From the NCBI RefSeq assembly GCF_000019725.1, contig NC_010505.1, positions 186,001 through 250,000 of the forward strand: 64,000 nt of DNA, written 5' to 3'. Positions 17,242 to 29,708 of the stretch are shown in pieces; the stretch's first letter is position 1, and every line of letters begins with the position of its first letter. The notes beneath the pieces are model-generated. The model was given only the letters and a program-made list of their open reading frames with translations. It was not told the DNA's origin and searched no databases. The stretch comes from Methylobacterium radiotolerans JCM 2831. Lineage in GTDB: Bacteria; Pseudomonadota; Alphaproteobacteria; Rhizobiales; Beijerinckiaceae. Both the position numbers and the translations under genes were made by a program.

Positions 17242-18726
17242 TCACCCGAAGGCCCGGGCGGTCTCCCGGACCTGCCGCGCCGCTCGGTCCGCCCGGCCGC
17301 TCGCCTGCGCGATCGTGGTCATCCCGCCGGAAATCGCCGAGACGTCCTCCGCAGCGGTCTGCATGCTGCCCGACATCTCGCGCATCACCGCGGATTGCTC
17401 CTCTACCGCCGCCGCGATGGTCGACGAGACCGCGTTCAATGTCCGGATCGTGCCCTGGATCGCGTCGATGGCGTCGACGGCTTCGCGGGTCGCCGCCTGC
17501 GTCGAGGCGATCTGGTGGCGGATCTGATCCGTCGCGCGGCCGGTCTGCGCCGCCAGAATCTTCACCTCCGACGCCACCACCGCGAAGCCGCGACCGGCCT
17601 CGCCGGCGCGGGCCGCCTCGATGGTGGCGTTGAGCGCGAGCAGGTTCGTCTGCGCGGCGATGCCGGAGATGAGGCCCAGAACCTCGCCGATCTGGGCGGC
17701 CTGGTCGCTGAGGCCCGTCACGATCCGGCCGGTGCGCTGCGCCTGCTCCACGGCTTGCCCGGCCGTCTCGGCGGCGTGGCTCACTTGCTGGCTGATCTCG
17801 TCCACCGAGGCCGACAGTTGCTCAGCGCCGGTGGCCACCGACCGGATGTCGCCGGACACGCGGCCCACGCGCGCGACCGCCGCGTCGGCTTGCCGGGTCA
17901 CGTTCGCCACGGCGTCGCCGATGGCGTCCAGCTCCGCGCCGATGGCGCGCTGCGCGGCGGCGCGCTGCTGCCGTTCGTGGACCTGGGCGGTGATGTCTGT
18001 GGCGAACTTGACGACCCGGACGGGCCGTCCATCCGCGTCCGTGATCGGGTTGTAGGTCGCCTGGATCCAGATCTCGCGACCGCCTTTGCCGGTGCGCCTG
18101 AACGCGCCGGACTGGAACTCCCCTCGCGCGAGTGCGGCCCAGAACATCCGGTACTCCTCGCCGACGCGCTCCGCCTCGCCGACGAACAGGCTGTGATGCC
18201 GACCGACGATCTCGTCGAGCCGATAGCCCACGGCATCGAGGAAATTGGCGTTGGCGGTCAGGATCGTGCCGTCTAGCGAGAAGGCGATCACCGCTTGCGA
18301 GCGGTGCAGCGCGCTGATCTGCCCTTCGAGATCGAGGGCGCGGAGCTTCTGGTCAGTGATGTCCGTGGCGAACTTGACGATCTTCACTGGCTTGCCGCTG
18401 GCGTCGAGCACCGGGTTGTAGGAGGCCTGGATCCAGACCTCCCGTCCACCCTTGGCGAGCCGCTTGTACTCGGCACTGGCGAAGGTGCCGCGTCGCAGGC
18501 TGTCCCAGAACTCCCGATAGGCGTCGCTCCCCAGCTCGGACGGCGGAACGAAGAGGCTGTGATGCCGGCCACGGATCTCCTCGAGCGTGTAGCCCACCGT
18601 CGCCAGGAAATTCGGGTTCGCGTCGAGGATCGTGCCGTCCAACGCGAATTCGATCGTGGCCAGGGACCGGCTGAGGGCCGCGAGCTTGGCAGCCTGATCT
18701 CTCCGAACCTTCGCGCCCTCGAACAT
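17242..18726 (-). CDS. Soluble methyl-accepting chemotaxis protein with two PAS domains
   Basis: A 494-residue cytosolic receptor. Two PAS-PAC units (about 10-130 and 132-255) are close copies of one another, each with [14 protein letters not shown](V/I)WIQA-YNP and VKFATDIT. Such Aer-like PAS domains often bind haem or flavin and sense redox or oxygen, but ligand is not readable here. The signalling domain (about 280-490) contains [17 protein letters not shown] and [16 protein letters not shown]. There is no membrane segment. The start at 18726 was chosen because GGAGGAATCG stands just before this ATG; a longer frame exists upstream but has no such site. Confidence 0.88.
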   Translation of the reverse strand: MFEGAKVRRDQAAKLAALSRSLATIEFALDGTILDANPNFLATVGYTLEEIRGRHHSLFVPPSELGSDAYREFWDSLRRGTFASAEYKRLAKGGREVWIQASYNPVLDASGKPVKIVKFATDITDQKLRALDLEGQISALHRSQAVIAFSLDGTILTANANFLDAVGYRLDEIVGRHHSLFVGEAERVGEEYRMFWAALARGEFQSGAFRRTGKGGREIWIQATYNPITDADGRPVRVVKFATDITAQVHERQQRAAAQRAIGAELDAIGDAVANVTRQADAAVARVGRVSGDIRSVATGAEQLSASVDEISQQVSHAAETAGQAVEQAQRTGRIVTGLSDQAAQIGEVLGLISGIAAQTNLLALNATIEAARAGEAGRGFAVVASEVKILAAQTGRATDQIRHQIASTQAATREAVDAIDAIQGTIRTLNAVSSTIAAAVEEQSAVMREMSGSMQTAAEDVSAISGGMTTIAQASGRADRAARQVRETARAFG

Positions 18727-19181
18727 CGATTCCTCCGCATCCCGTGATGAGGGTGCGGCCGAAACGCGCACCTGGGCGGTCAGATCAAGATCTTCTTGAC
18801 CGAGTCCGCCTTCTATCGGGCTGGGCGACGTCAGATGTCTGTCGAGGCCCTGCTATAGCGATGTCTGGCATAGGACGACACCGTTGCGCGGCCGTTAAGA
18901 TGGTTCGCCTCCTGACCAAAAAGCGTGGAGTGGGACGATGCGTGCAGTGATGTTTGATAAGGTCTACAAACACAGCTGTAAGGCGTAGCGGATCAGCCTC
19001 GATCAAGGGCGCCACTATTTTACGTTGTGTGTGGCCGACGCCGCCCGGAAGGCCTCCCGGCCCGCCTTTGTAGGATCTGCGCGAAGCGCCGCATCTCGCC
19101 CTACGACGCCGCACGATGACGTGCGGCGTCCGGTCGGTCCGACACGCCCGCCGCGGGACGAGGCCGGCGTCGGTGCCCGCG
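18727..19181. other. Intergenic region between chemoreceptor and uricase genes
   Basis: No gene that I can support. It should hold the promoter of the PAS chemoreceptor (right after 18726) and the 3' end of the uricase transcript, including the hairpin at 19105-19130. A 16-codon frame at 18938 with an upstream GGAG (MRAVMFDKVYKHSCKA) is too short to call. Confidence 0.5.
19105..19130 (-). terminator. Hairpin downstream of uricase gene
   Basis: A perfect 10-base-pair inverted repeat (19105-19114 against 19121-19130) with a six-base loop, about 52 bases past the uricase stop. No U-tract is present. Confidence 0.5.
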
Positions 19182-20024
19182 TCAGCCCGTCCGGCCGATC
19201 GTCGCCTCGATGCGGCCGTAGGGCTCGTCGGTCGGCAGGAAGACCGTGCCCGGGTTGTCGAGGCCGAACGGCGCGAGGTCGATCGGCAGGTAGTGCTTGT
19301 TGGGCATGACGAAGCCGATCTCGGCCAGTTCCGGGACGGCGGCCAGGGCCGCCTCGCCCATCCGGTACATGCTGTCCTGGATCCCGCGGCTGTAGGTGGT
19401 GCCGAACACGGTCAGCAGCGTCGCGAGGATCCGGGCATTGGCCGCGCCGTGATCCTGCGGGGCCGAGGCCCAGGTCCAGGTCGCGTCCATGCTGGTGGCG
19501 GCGATGCGGTCGGTCGTATCTGGCAGGGTCCGGTACTGGTCCGCCACGAAGCCCGTCCAGCCCGACTGCGTGGTCTTCATGAAGGTGTACCCGCGCAGAC
19601 CGGAGCGCAGGGTCGAGCCGCTCCGATCGGCGGTGAGACCCGCGAAGCCGGCGCCGTTCCCGTCTCGCGTGAAGGTATGGCCGTGCGGCGCGTCGGCGAT
19701 CGCGTGCCGCAGCCAGCGGACCTCCTCCGCCTCGATCGCCACCGTCTCGACCTGGGGATAGGTCTCGAGCAGCACCCGCGCGACCGCGACGACGAATCCC
19801 TCGGCGTCGAGCGCGAGGTTCCGCGCTGCCGTGACGTTGACGATGTTCCGGATGCTGTCGGTGGCGATGGAAGCGCGGTTGTCACCCCCGGTCCAGGCGG
19901 CCTCGAAGCGCCCGGTCAGCATGACCGACAGGGTCACTTCGCGCGGCGTGTGGTGGTCGCCGTCACGGGCGAGGCGCAGCACCCGGACCCGTTCCTTGCC
20001 GTACCGCGATGCCGTCAGGGCCAT
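19182..20024 (-). CDS. pucL: Urate oxidase (uricase)
   Basis: A 280-residue cofactor-free uricase that oxidises urate with O2 to 5-hydroxyisourate. The catalytic residues are in place: K10 in RYGKERV (same number as in fungal uricase), the Thr-Asp pair T55-D56 in IATDSIRN, and the His in MPNKHYLPIDL. The two T-fold domains give the normal length. There is no signal peptide and no peroxisomal-like tail. The ATG at 20024 follows GGAGATCCCC; an earlier Met lacks such a site. It is divergent from xanthine dehydrogenase genes, so the pair covers xanthine to 5-hydroxyisourate; later ureide genes are not in the window. Confidence 0.95.
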   Translation of the reverse strand: MALTASRYGKERVRVLRLARDGDHHTPREVTLSVMLTGRFEAAWTGGDNRASIATDSIRNIVNVTAARNLALDAEGFVVAVARVLLETYPQVETVAIEAEEVRWLRHAIADAPHGHTFTRDGNGAGFAGLTADRSGSTLRSGLRGYTFMKTTQSGWTGFVADQYRTLPDTTDRIAATSMDATWTWASAPQDHGAANARILATLLTVFGTTYSRGIQDSMYRMGEAALAAVPELAEIGFVMPNKHYLPIDLAPFGLDNPGTVFLPTDEPYGRIEATIGRTG

Positions 20025-20196
20025 GGGGATCTCCGACCGGACCGTCGCCGGCCATCTCACGCAAATCTTATTCATCCTAGGCCGACGCGCGTGGGGGCGC
20101 CAAGGTTCGAACGTGTCGGTGCGGCTTGACCGAGGCCTCATGGAAACCGGCATAGTGCAGGGCCGGGCCGAACCGGCCTCGGACCGGCGAGCGGGC
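20025..20196. promoter_or_regulatory. Divergent control region, uricase / xanthine dehydrogenase
   Basis: The 172 bases between the two divergent starts must carry both promoters and are a likely place for a shared purine-responsive operator. I could not pick out a convincing palindrome. Confidence 0.4.
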
Positions 20197-21032
20197 ATGG
20201 ACCTCCACACGATCGAGACCGTCGTCCGGCCGAAGAAACGTTCCGAGCTCCCCAACTGGGCGGACGGCGATGCCTGCTTGGGAGGCGGGACGTGGCTGTT
20301 CTCCCAGCCGCAGGTCGGGACGCGGCGCCTCGTCGACCTCGCGGCCCTGGAATGGACTCCGCACGCGATCGACGCGCACGGCCTCACCCTCGCGGCGACC
20401 TGCACCATCGCGCAGCTCGACCGGCTCGAGCTGCCGTCGGGCTGGAACGCGGCGCCGCTTGTCGGCCAGTGCTGCCGCGCCCTGCTCGGCTCCTTCAAAA
20501 TCTGGAACGTGGCCACGGTCGGCGGGAATATCTGCCTCGCCCTCCCGGCCGGCCCGATGATCGCCCTCGCGACGGCCCTGGACGCCACCTGCACGATCTG
20601 GTCCCGGGACGGAGCTGAGCGCACCGTCTCCATCCTCGACTTCGTCCTCGCGCCGCAGCGGAACGCGCTCGCGCCGGGGGAGATCCTGCGGAGCCTGTCG
20701 ATGCCGGCCGCCGCGCTCGCGCGGCGCACGGCTTTCCGCCGCGTCAGCCTCAGCCCGAACGGCCGCTCCGGCGCGCTGCTGATCGGGACGCGCGGCGCGG
20801 ACGGCGCGTTCGCGCTCACGGTCACGGCCTCGGTCAAGCGGCCGCTCCGCCTCGCCTTCGAGGGGCTTCCGGGTCGGGCCGAGCTGGTGCGGGCGCTCGA
20901 CGACGCGGTCCCGGAGGCCCTCTACCATGACGATGTTCACGGGCGGCCCGACTGGCGCCGCCACATGACCCGTCACTTCGCCGAGGAGATCCGCGGGTCG
21001 CTCGACGCGGCGCCGTCGCCGGGAGCCGCGTC

Positions 21033-21036
<4 letters not shown>
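20197..21036 (+). CDS. FAD-binding subunit of xanthine dehydrogenase-type molybdoenzyme
   Basis: A 279-residue protein of the CO-dehydrogenase/xanthine-dehydrogenase flavoprotein family. The FAD-binding patterns LGGGTWLF near the N-terminus and ATVGGNICLALPAGPM are present, and the C-terminal domain follows. It accepts electrons from the 2Fe-2S clusters and passes them to NAD or another acceptor. ATG at 20197; the next gene starts inside its last codons (ATGA overlap), so the two subunits are translationally coupled. Family membership is sure; the substrate xanthine is inferred from uricase and purine permease on either side. Confidence 0.88.
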
Positions 21037-23767
<2,731 letters not shown>

Positions 23768-23768
<1 letters not shown>

Positions 23769-25108
23769 TGGATCGCGCGCGGGACACGATGCCGACGGCG
23801 AAGCCGGGTTTCCTGGAGCGGACCTTCCGCCTCGCCGAGCACGGCACCAGCGTGCGCACGGAGCTGCTGGCGGGGCTGACCACCTTCCTGACGATGGCCT
23901 ACATCGTCTTCATCAATCCGAGCATCCTGGGGGATGCCGGCATGTCGCGCGGCGCGGTGTTCGTGGCGACCTGCCTCGTCGCGGCGCTCGGCTCGCTGAT
24001 CATGGCGCTCTACGCCAATTACCCGATCGCCCTAGCGCCCGGGATGGGGCTCAACGCGTACTTCACCTACGTGGTGGTCCAGCAGCTTGGCTACAGCTGG
24101 CAGGCGGCCCTCGGCGCTGTGTTCATCTCGGGCGTGTGCTTCCTGATCGTGACGCTGACGGGCCTGCGCGCGCTCATCGTCGACGGGATCCCGCGATCCA
24201 TGCGCATCGCCATCACGGTGGGGATCGGCCTGTTCCTGGCGATCATCGCGCTCAAGAACGCCGGCCTCGTCGCGGCGAGCCCGGCGACCTTCGTCACGCT
24301 CGGCGACCTGCACAAGCCCGAGGCGATCCTGGCGGTGATCGGCTTCCTGATCGTGGCGGTCCTCTCCGCCCGGAAGGTCCGGGCGGCGCTGCTCTCCAGC
24401 ATCCTCACCGTCACGGCATTGAGCTTCATCTTCGCCGGCAACACCTTTCAGGGCATCGTCTCCCTTCCGCCCTCGATCGCCCCGACGCTGTTCGCCCTCG
24501 ACATTCCGGGCGCCCTCTCCGCGGGCCTGCTCAACGTGATCTTGGTCCTGTTCCTGGTGGAGCTGTTCGACGCCACCGGCACGCTGATGGGCGTGGCGAA
24601 CCGGGCCGGGCTACTGACCGACGGGCGGATGCGCCGCCTCGACCGGGCCCTGATGGCCGATTCCGTCTCGGTCTTCGCGGGCTCGCTCCTCGGCACGTCG
24701 AGCACCACGGCGTATCTGGAGAGCGCCTCCGGCGTCGAGGAGGGCGGCCGCACCGGGCTCACGGCCGCCACCGTGGCGGTACTGTTCCTCGCCTGTCTGT
24801 TCTTCGCGCCCCTGGCGGGCGCGGTGCCTGCCTACGCCACGGCGCCGGCCTTGTTCTACGTCGCCTGCCTGATGCTGCGCGAGCTGACGGAGCTCGACTG
24901 GGACGACCTCACCGAAGTCGTGCCGGCCTGCGTCACAGCCCTGCTGATGCCCTTCACCTACTCGATCGCCACCGGCGTCTCGTGCGGCTTCATCACCTAC
25001 GCCGCGCTCAAGCTGTTCGCGGGCCGCGCCCGGGAGGTGAAGCCGATCGTCTGGGTGATCGCCGCGGTCTTCCTGTTCAAGTTCGTGGAGACCGGCGGCG
25101 CGCATTGA
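23768..25108 (+). CDS. NCS2/AzgA-like purine permease
   Basis: A 446-residue inner-membrane transporter with about 12-14 hydrophobic segments. It matches the AzgA-like adenine/guanine/hypoxanthine permeases: LAGLTTFLTMAYIVFINPSIL, NYPIALAPGMGLNAYF, and the conserved LFDATGTLMGVANRAG and GTSSTTAYLESASGV blocks. Its start overlaps the stop of the molybdoenzyme gene by one base, so transport and oxidation of purines are made from one transcript. It converges on the ptsN-like gene. Confidence 0.92.
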
Positions 25109-25124
25109 CGCCCGCGCGGCGCCC

Positions 25125-25571
25125 CTAACGGCCCGTCGCGGCCGCGTGGAGCGCCGCCGCGTCCCGCGCGCCGCGCATCGCCGCAGCGGCCCCCGGGTCG
25201 CGCAGGCGCCGCGCCACGCAGGCCAGCGCGTTCAGCGTCTCGCCCTCGGCGGCGGTCGGGAGCAGGAGCAGAGCGACGAGGTCCACCGGCCGGTCGTCGA
25301 CCGCATCGAACTCGATCGGGTCGCGGAGCCGGGCCAGGATCCCGTACGGGCGCGCGACAGCCTCGAGCCGCGCATGCGGCAGGGCGATGCCGTCGCCGAT
25401 CCCGGTCGAGCCCAGGGTCTCGCGCCGGATCAGCGCCGAGAGGACCGTCTCCACGGCGAGGCCGAGGGCGCTGGCCGCGCGGCACGCCATCTCCTCGAGC
25501 AGCGCCTTCTTGCTGGCGGCGCGCAGGCCGACGAGTACGTCGGCGGGCGCGAGGATCCGATCTATCGTCAT
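25125..25571 (-). CDS. ptsN: PTS EIIA domain protein (EIIA-Ntr/PtsN-like)
   Basis: A 148-residue EIIA domain. The phosphorylated His is in GIALPHARL (near residue 66), and the fold pattern TLGSTGIGDGIALPHA is typical of PtsN. It starts 45 bases after kdpE and is the last gene of the kdp operon. In E. coli the unphosphorylated EIIA-Ntr binds KdpD and raises its kinase activity, so physical linkage to kdpDE suggests a dedicated regulator of potassium uptake. A second, housekeeping ptsN is likely elsewhere. Confidence 0.85.
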   Translation of the reverse strand: MTIDRILAPADVLVGLRAASKKALLEEMACRAASALGLAVETVLSALIRRETLGSTGIGDGIALPHARLEAVARPYGILARLRDPIEFDAVDDRPVDLVALLLLPTAAEGETLNALACVARRLRDPGAAAAMRGARDAAALHAAATGR

Positions 25572-25616
25572 CGCGCGGGATCGCGGGCGCTGCGAAGCAT
25601 CAACTCGTCCTCGGAA

Positions 25617-26345
25617 TCAGGGGGCGGTCGCGCCGTCGGCGCCGCGGGAATGCGGGGCCGGCTCGTCGTCCGGCGCGCGCAGGCGGTAGCCGACGCCGGT
25701 CTCGGTCAGCAAGATCCGCGGCCGCTCGGGATCCGCCTCCAGCTTCTGGCGGAGCTGGCGCACGTAGACGCGCAGGTATTGCGGGTCGGACGAGGACGGC
25801 ACGGAGCGCATCAGCTGCGCGTGGGTCAGCACCTTGCCGGCGTGCAGGACCAGGACGCGCAGGAAGTCGTACTCGCGCGGCGTGAGCTTCACCTCGGCCT
25901 CGTCGACCTTCACGATCCGGCGGACCAGATCGACCGACAGGTTGTCGACGCGGAAGATCGGCCGCTCGCCCCGCGCGGCGAGCTGGTGTCGCATGGCGGC
26001 CCGCAGGCGCGCCAGCAGCTCCGCCATGCCGAACGGCTTGGTCACGTAGTCGTTGGCGCCGAGATCGAGCGCCTCGACCTTGCCGCCCTCGTCGTCGCGG
26101 CTCGACAGGACGACCACGGGGAGGTCCGGATGGCTCGCCCGCACCGACCGCAGCAGGTCGTGGCCGCGCATGTCGGGCAGTCCGAGGTCGAGGATGACGA
26201 GATCCACCCCCTCGCGGCCGAGCAGCGCCAGGGCGGTTCGCGCATCGGGCGCCTCCAGGACGGCGTAGCCCTGGGTGGCCAGGCCCATGCGCAGGAGCTT
26301 GCGGATCGGCGGCTCGTCGTCGACGACCAGGACGGCGGGGCTCAT
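25617..26345 (-). CDS. kdpE: KdpE response regulator
   Basis: A 242-residue OmpR/PhoB-type regulator. The receiver (1-120) has the acidic pair VVDDE, the phospho-Asp in [10 protein letters not shown] and a Lys in VTKPFG. The winged-helix DNA-binding domain (about 130-230) contains [13 protein letters not shown] and [14 protein letters not shown]. Its ATG overlaps the kdpD stop by four bases. With KdpD it should activate the kdp promoter under potassium limitation. A charged tail of about 15 residues follows the winged helix. Confidence 0.95.
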   Translation of the reverse strand: MSPAVLVVDDEPPIRKLLRMGLATQGYAVLEAPDARTALALLGREGVDLVILDLGLPDMRGHDLLRSVRASHPDLPVVVLSSRDDEGGKVEALDLGANDYVTKPFGMAELLARLRAAMRHQLAARGERPIFRVDNLSVDLVRRIVKVDEAEVKLTPREYDFLRVLVLHAGKVLTHAQLMRSVPSSSDPQYLRVYVRQLRQKLEADPERPRILLTETGVGYRLRAPDDEPAPHSRGADGATAP

Positions 26346-29059
26346 GCGGCGATGTCCCTGGGTGCATTCCGGGCCGGAACCGGCAGGCTCACGGTGAAGC
26401 AGGCCCCGCCGCGGTCGCGGCGATTCTCGGCCGTGACGGTGCCGCCCATCGCCTCGACGAAGCCCCGGGAGATCGCGAGGCCCAGGCCGGTGCCGGCCCG
26501 GACCCGGTCGCCCTTCCGGACGCGGTAGAACTTGTCGAAGACCCGCTCGACATCGGCGTCGGGCAGGCCGTCGCCCTCGTCCAGCACGGCGATCCGGACC
26601 CGGTCGCCCGCGCGGCGCGCCCGGACCGTCACGGTCGAGCCCTCGGGCGCGTACTTGGCCGCGTTGTCGAGGAGGTTGACCAGGACCTGCTCGAACAGGA
26701 CCGGGTCGAGCGCCAGGGCCGGCAGGTCGGCCTCGACCTCCACGGCCACGCGGTGGTCGGCCAGGATCTTCTGGGTGCGGCGCAGAGCGGTGTCGACCGT
26801 CTCGGCCACGTCCTGGGCGGAGAGGTTCGGCGCCACCGCGCCGGCTTCCAGCCGGGTCATGTCGAGGAGGTTGGCGATGAAGCGGTTGAGCCGCTCCGAC
26901 TCCTCGATGATCGTCGCCAGCAGCTCCGCCTTGGCTTCGGCGGGAAGCGCCGCGTCGAGGTCGCGCAGCGTGCTGGCCGCGCCCAGCACCGAGGCGAGCG
27001 GCGTGCGCAGGTCGTGGCTGATCGAGGTGAGCAGCGCCTGCCGCAGGCGGTCGGTCTCGGCGGCGCGCTCGGCCCGGTCGAGATCCTCCACGAGCCGGAC
27101 CCGCTCGATGGCGAGGGCGCCCATGTCGGCCAGGGCGTCGAGGAGGCGGCGGCCTTCCGGCGACAGGATCGGCCCGGTGCCGTCGGAATCGAGGCCGATC
27201 ACCCCGATCGTGCCGCGCCCGGTCCGCATCGGCAGGAACAGGCGCTTGGCACCGGGCAGCGTGTCGGCGCCCCGGCCCGCGGGCCGGTCGTTGTCGAAGG
27301 CCCACTGCGCGGCCGCGAGGTCGGCCTCGTCGAGCATGTCCTCGGGCGGGTAGCCGGCCCTGACCGTCACGGCTTGGCCGTCGGGCAGCAGCAGGACGAC
27401 GCGCACCTTCAGCATCGCGGCGACCTGGGCGCAGGTGGCCCAGAGCACGTCGTCGAGGGTGCCGCAGGCGGCGAGCTTCCGCGAGAAGCCGAACAGCCGC
27501 TCGGTCGCCCGCGCGCGGCCCTGGCTGACCACCGCCACGCGGCGCGCGCGCGAGGCGAGGTTCGAGACCAGGACGGCCACCAGGGTGAAGAGCAGGAAGG
27601 CCGCGACGTTGGTCGGGTCGGCGATGGTGAGCGTGTAGACCGGCGGCAGGAAGAAGAAGTTGTAGGCGAGCGAGGCCGCCACGACCGCGGCGAGCGCCGG
27701 CCCGAGACCCCAGCGCACCGCCACCGCCACGACGGCGGTGAGCAGGAACAGGTCGGCGTTCTCGACGCCCGCGTAGGGCTCCGCGACGATGGCCGCGCCG
27801 AGCCCCGCGGCGATCGCCGCCAGGGCGATCGCGTAGGGCCGCGCGTCGAATCCCGGCCGCGGCGCGGTCACCGCCACGGCGCGGCGCGGCGGCGTCTCGT
27901 CGGGGACGGCCTCGCCGGGGACGACGTGCACGCTGATGGCGCCGCTCCGCCGCACGAGGTCGTGCACCACCGAGCCGTTGAGCAGCTCGAACAGCCAGGA
28001 CCGGTGCGCCTTGCCCACGACGATGTGGTTGACGTTGGCCGAGCGCGCGTAGTCGAGCACGTCGTCGGCGATCCGGCGCCCGCCGGGCAGGGTGACGGCG
28101 TCGCCGCCGAGCCGGTCGGCGAGCCGAAGGGCCTCGGCGATCCGGTCGCGCTCCGCCTCGCTCAGGGCCGCCGCCCGCGCGCCCTCGATGGAGAGCGCCG
28201 TCCAGGGGGCGTGCAGGCGGTCGGCCAGCCGCTTGGCGTAGCGCACCAGGCCGGAGGAGCGGGGATCCTCGTTCACGCAGACCAGCACGCGCTCGCCCGC
28301 CGCCCAGGGACCGGCGATGGCGTTGGCCCGCATGTGGCCGAGCAACTCGTCGTCGACCCGGTCGGCGGTGCGCCGGAGCGCCAGCTCGCGGAGCGCCGTC
28401 AGGTTACCGCGGGAGAAGTAGTGCTTGAGCGCGCGCTCGGCGTGGGTCGGGACGTAGACCTTGCCGTCCTTCAGGCGCTGGATCAGGTCGTCGGGATTGA
28501 GGTCCACCACCTCGATGTCGTCGGCGCGGTCGAGGACGCCGTCCGGGACCGTCTCGCGCACCCGGATGCGGGTGATCGACGCGACCACGTCGTTGAGGCT
28601 CTCGACGTGCTGGATGTTGAGCGTCGTGAGCACGTCGATGCCGGCGTCGAGCAACTCCTCGACGTCCTGGTAGCGCTTCGGGTGGCGCGAGCCCGGGGCG
28701 TTGGTGTGCGCGAGCTCGTCGACCAGCGCGAGGGCCGGCCGGCGGGCGAGCAGGGCGTCGAGGTCCATCTCCTGGAGGACGGTGCCGTGATACGGCACCG
28801 ACCGCCGGGGAATCGTCTCGAAGCCGTCGAGGAGGGCCTCCGTCTCGGCCCGGCCGTGCGTCTCGACGACGCCGACCACGACGTCGATCCCCGCCTTGAG
28901 GCGCGCCCGGCCGATGGTCAGCATCTCGTAGGTCTTGCCGACGCCGGGGGCGGCCCCGAGGAAGACCTTGAGCCGGCCGCGCGTCCGCTCCTCCCGGCGC
29001 GCCGCTTCGAGCAGGGCGTCGGGCGAGGGGCGGGTCGGGTCGCGGCCGGTCTCGGGCAT
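26342..29059 (-). CDS. kdpD: KdpD sensor histidine kinase
   Basis: A 905-residue KdpD of full length. The N-terminal KdpD domain has a Walker A motif ([12 protein letters not shown]), followed by a universal-stress-like domain that could bind nucleotides (about 255-380), four membrane helices (about 410-510), a GAF domain, and the kinase core with [14 protein letters not shown] (phospho-His) and ATPase boxes [13 protein letters not shown] and GTGLGLAIS. The EIIA gene downstream fits the reported KdpD/EIIA-Ntr interaction. It starts 21 bases after kdpC. Confidence 0.95.
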   Translation of the reverse strand: MPETGRDPTRPSPDALLEAARREERTRGRLKVFLGAAPGVGKTYEMLTIGRARLKAGIDVVVGVVETHGRAETEALLDGFETIPRRSVPYHGTVLQEMDLDALLARRPALALVDELAHTNAPGSRHPKRYQDVEELLDAGIDVLTTLNIQHVESLNDVVASITRIRVRETVPDGVLDRADDIEVVDLNPDDLIQRLKDGKVYVPTHAERALKHYFSRGNLTALRELALRRTADRVDDELLGHMRANAIAGPWAAGERVLVCVNEDPRSSGLVRYAKRLADRLHAPWTALSIEGARAAALSEAERDRIAEALRLADRLGGDAVTLPGGRRIADDVLDYARSANVNHIVVGKAHRSWLFELLNGSVVHDLVRRSGAISVHVVPGEAVPDETPPRRAVAVTAPRPGFDARPYAIALAAIAAGLGAAIVAEPYAGVENADLFLLTAVVAVAVRWGLGPALAAVVAASLAYNFFFLPPVYTLTIADPTNVAAFLLFTLVAVLVSNLASRARRVAVVSQGRARATERLFGFSRKLAACGTLDDVLWATCAQVAAMLKVRVVLLLPDGQAVTVRAGYPPEDMLDEADLAAAQWAFDNDRPAGRGADTLPGAKRLFLPMRTGRGTIGVIGLDSDGTGPILSPEGRRLLDALADMGALAIERVRLVEDLDRAERAAETDRLRQALLTSISHDLRTPLASVLGAASTLRDLDAALPAEAKAELLATIIEESERLNRFIANLLDMTRLEAGAVAPNLSAQDVAETVDTALRRTQKILADHRVAVEVEADLPALALDPVLFEQVLVNLLDNAAKYAPEGSTVTVRARRAGDRVRIAVLDEGDGLPDADVERVFDKFYRVRKGDRVRAGTGLGLAISRGFVEAMGGTVTAENRRDRGGACFTVSLPVPARNAPRDIAA

Positions 29060-29080
29060 GATCCCTCTACTTAGCGCCGT

Positions 29081-29686
29081 TCAGCGACGGGCGAGATCGT
29101 CGACGGCGAGGTTCAGCGCCAGCACGTTGACGCGCGGCTCCCCCAGGACGCCCAGGGTGCGGCCCTCGATGCGGGCGGTCACGAGGTCGCGCAGCTTGTC
29201 CTGCGGGATGTTGCGGGCCTTGGCGACGCGGGGAACCTGGAAGTAGGCGGCCTCGGGCGAGATGTCCGGGTCGAGGCCGGACCCGCTGGTGGTCACGAGA
29301 TCGACGGGCACCGGGGCGCCCGGATTCTCGGACTTCAAGGCCTCGACATCGGCCTTCACCCGCTCGGCCAACGCCGCGCTGGTCGGCCCGAGATTGGAGC
29401 CCGAGGAATTGGCCGCGTTGTAGGGCGCCGGCACCGTCTTCGAGGCGTCGGCGGGGTCCGGCGCCGTGGTCGCCGAAGGCCGGCCGTGGAAGTAGCCGGC
29501 ACCGGTGAAGTTCTGGCCGATCAGGCTGGAGCCGATGACCGTGCCGTCGCGCTCGATCAGGCTGCCGGCGGCCTTGGCGGGGAAGATGGCGCCGGCGAGG
29601 CCAGTCATCGCGAGGGGATAGGCGAGGCCGGTGATCGCCGTCAGGGCGGTGAGCAGGACAAGGGCAGGGCGAAGCTGTTTCAGCAT
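29081..29686 (-). CDS. kdpC: Potassium-transporting ATPase subunit C
   Basis: A 201-residue KdpC. One N-terminal membrane helix (residues 10-30) anchors a periplasmic domain with [18 protein letters not shown], the conserved [11 protein letters not shown] block and [17 protein letters not shown]. The C-subunit holds the KdpFABC complex together and affects potassium affinity. GGAG precedes ATG at 29686, which is 22 bases after kdpB. Confidence 0.95.
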   Translation of the reverse strand: MLKQLRPALVLLTALTAITGLAYPLAMTGLAGAIFPAKAAGSLIERDGTVIGSSLIGQNFTGAGYFHGRPSATTAPDPADASKTVPAPYNAANSSGSNLGPTSAALAERVKADVEALKSENPGAPVPVDLVTTSGSGLDPDISPEAAYFQVPRVAKARNIPQDKLRDLVTARIEGRTLGVLGEPRVNVLALNLAVDDLARR

Positions 29687-29708
29687 GGCGGGTCTCCGAG
29701 GGACCGGT

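Noticed and set aside
18938..18988. 16-codon frame with an upstream GGAG
   Set aside because: Too short, no leader-peptide context and no downstream biosynthetic gene on that strand.
26753..29074. Plus-strand frame of 773 codons opposite kdpD
   Set aside because: Antisense shadow of kdpD with low-complexity, charged product and no domain.
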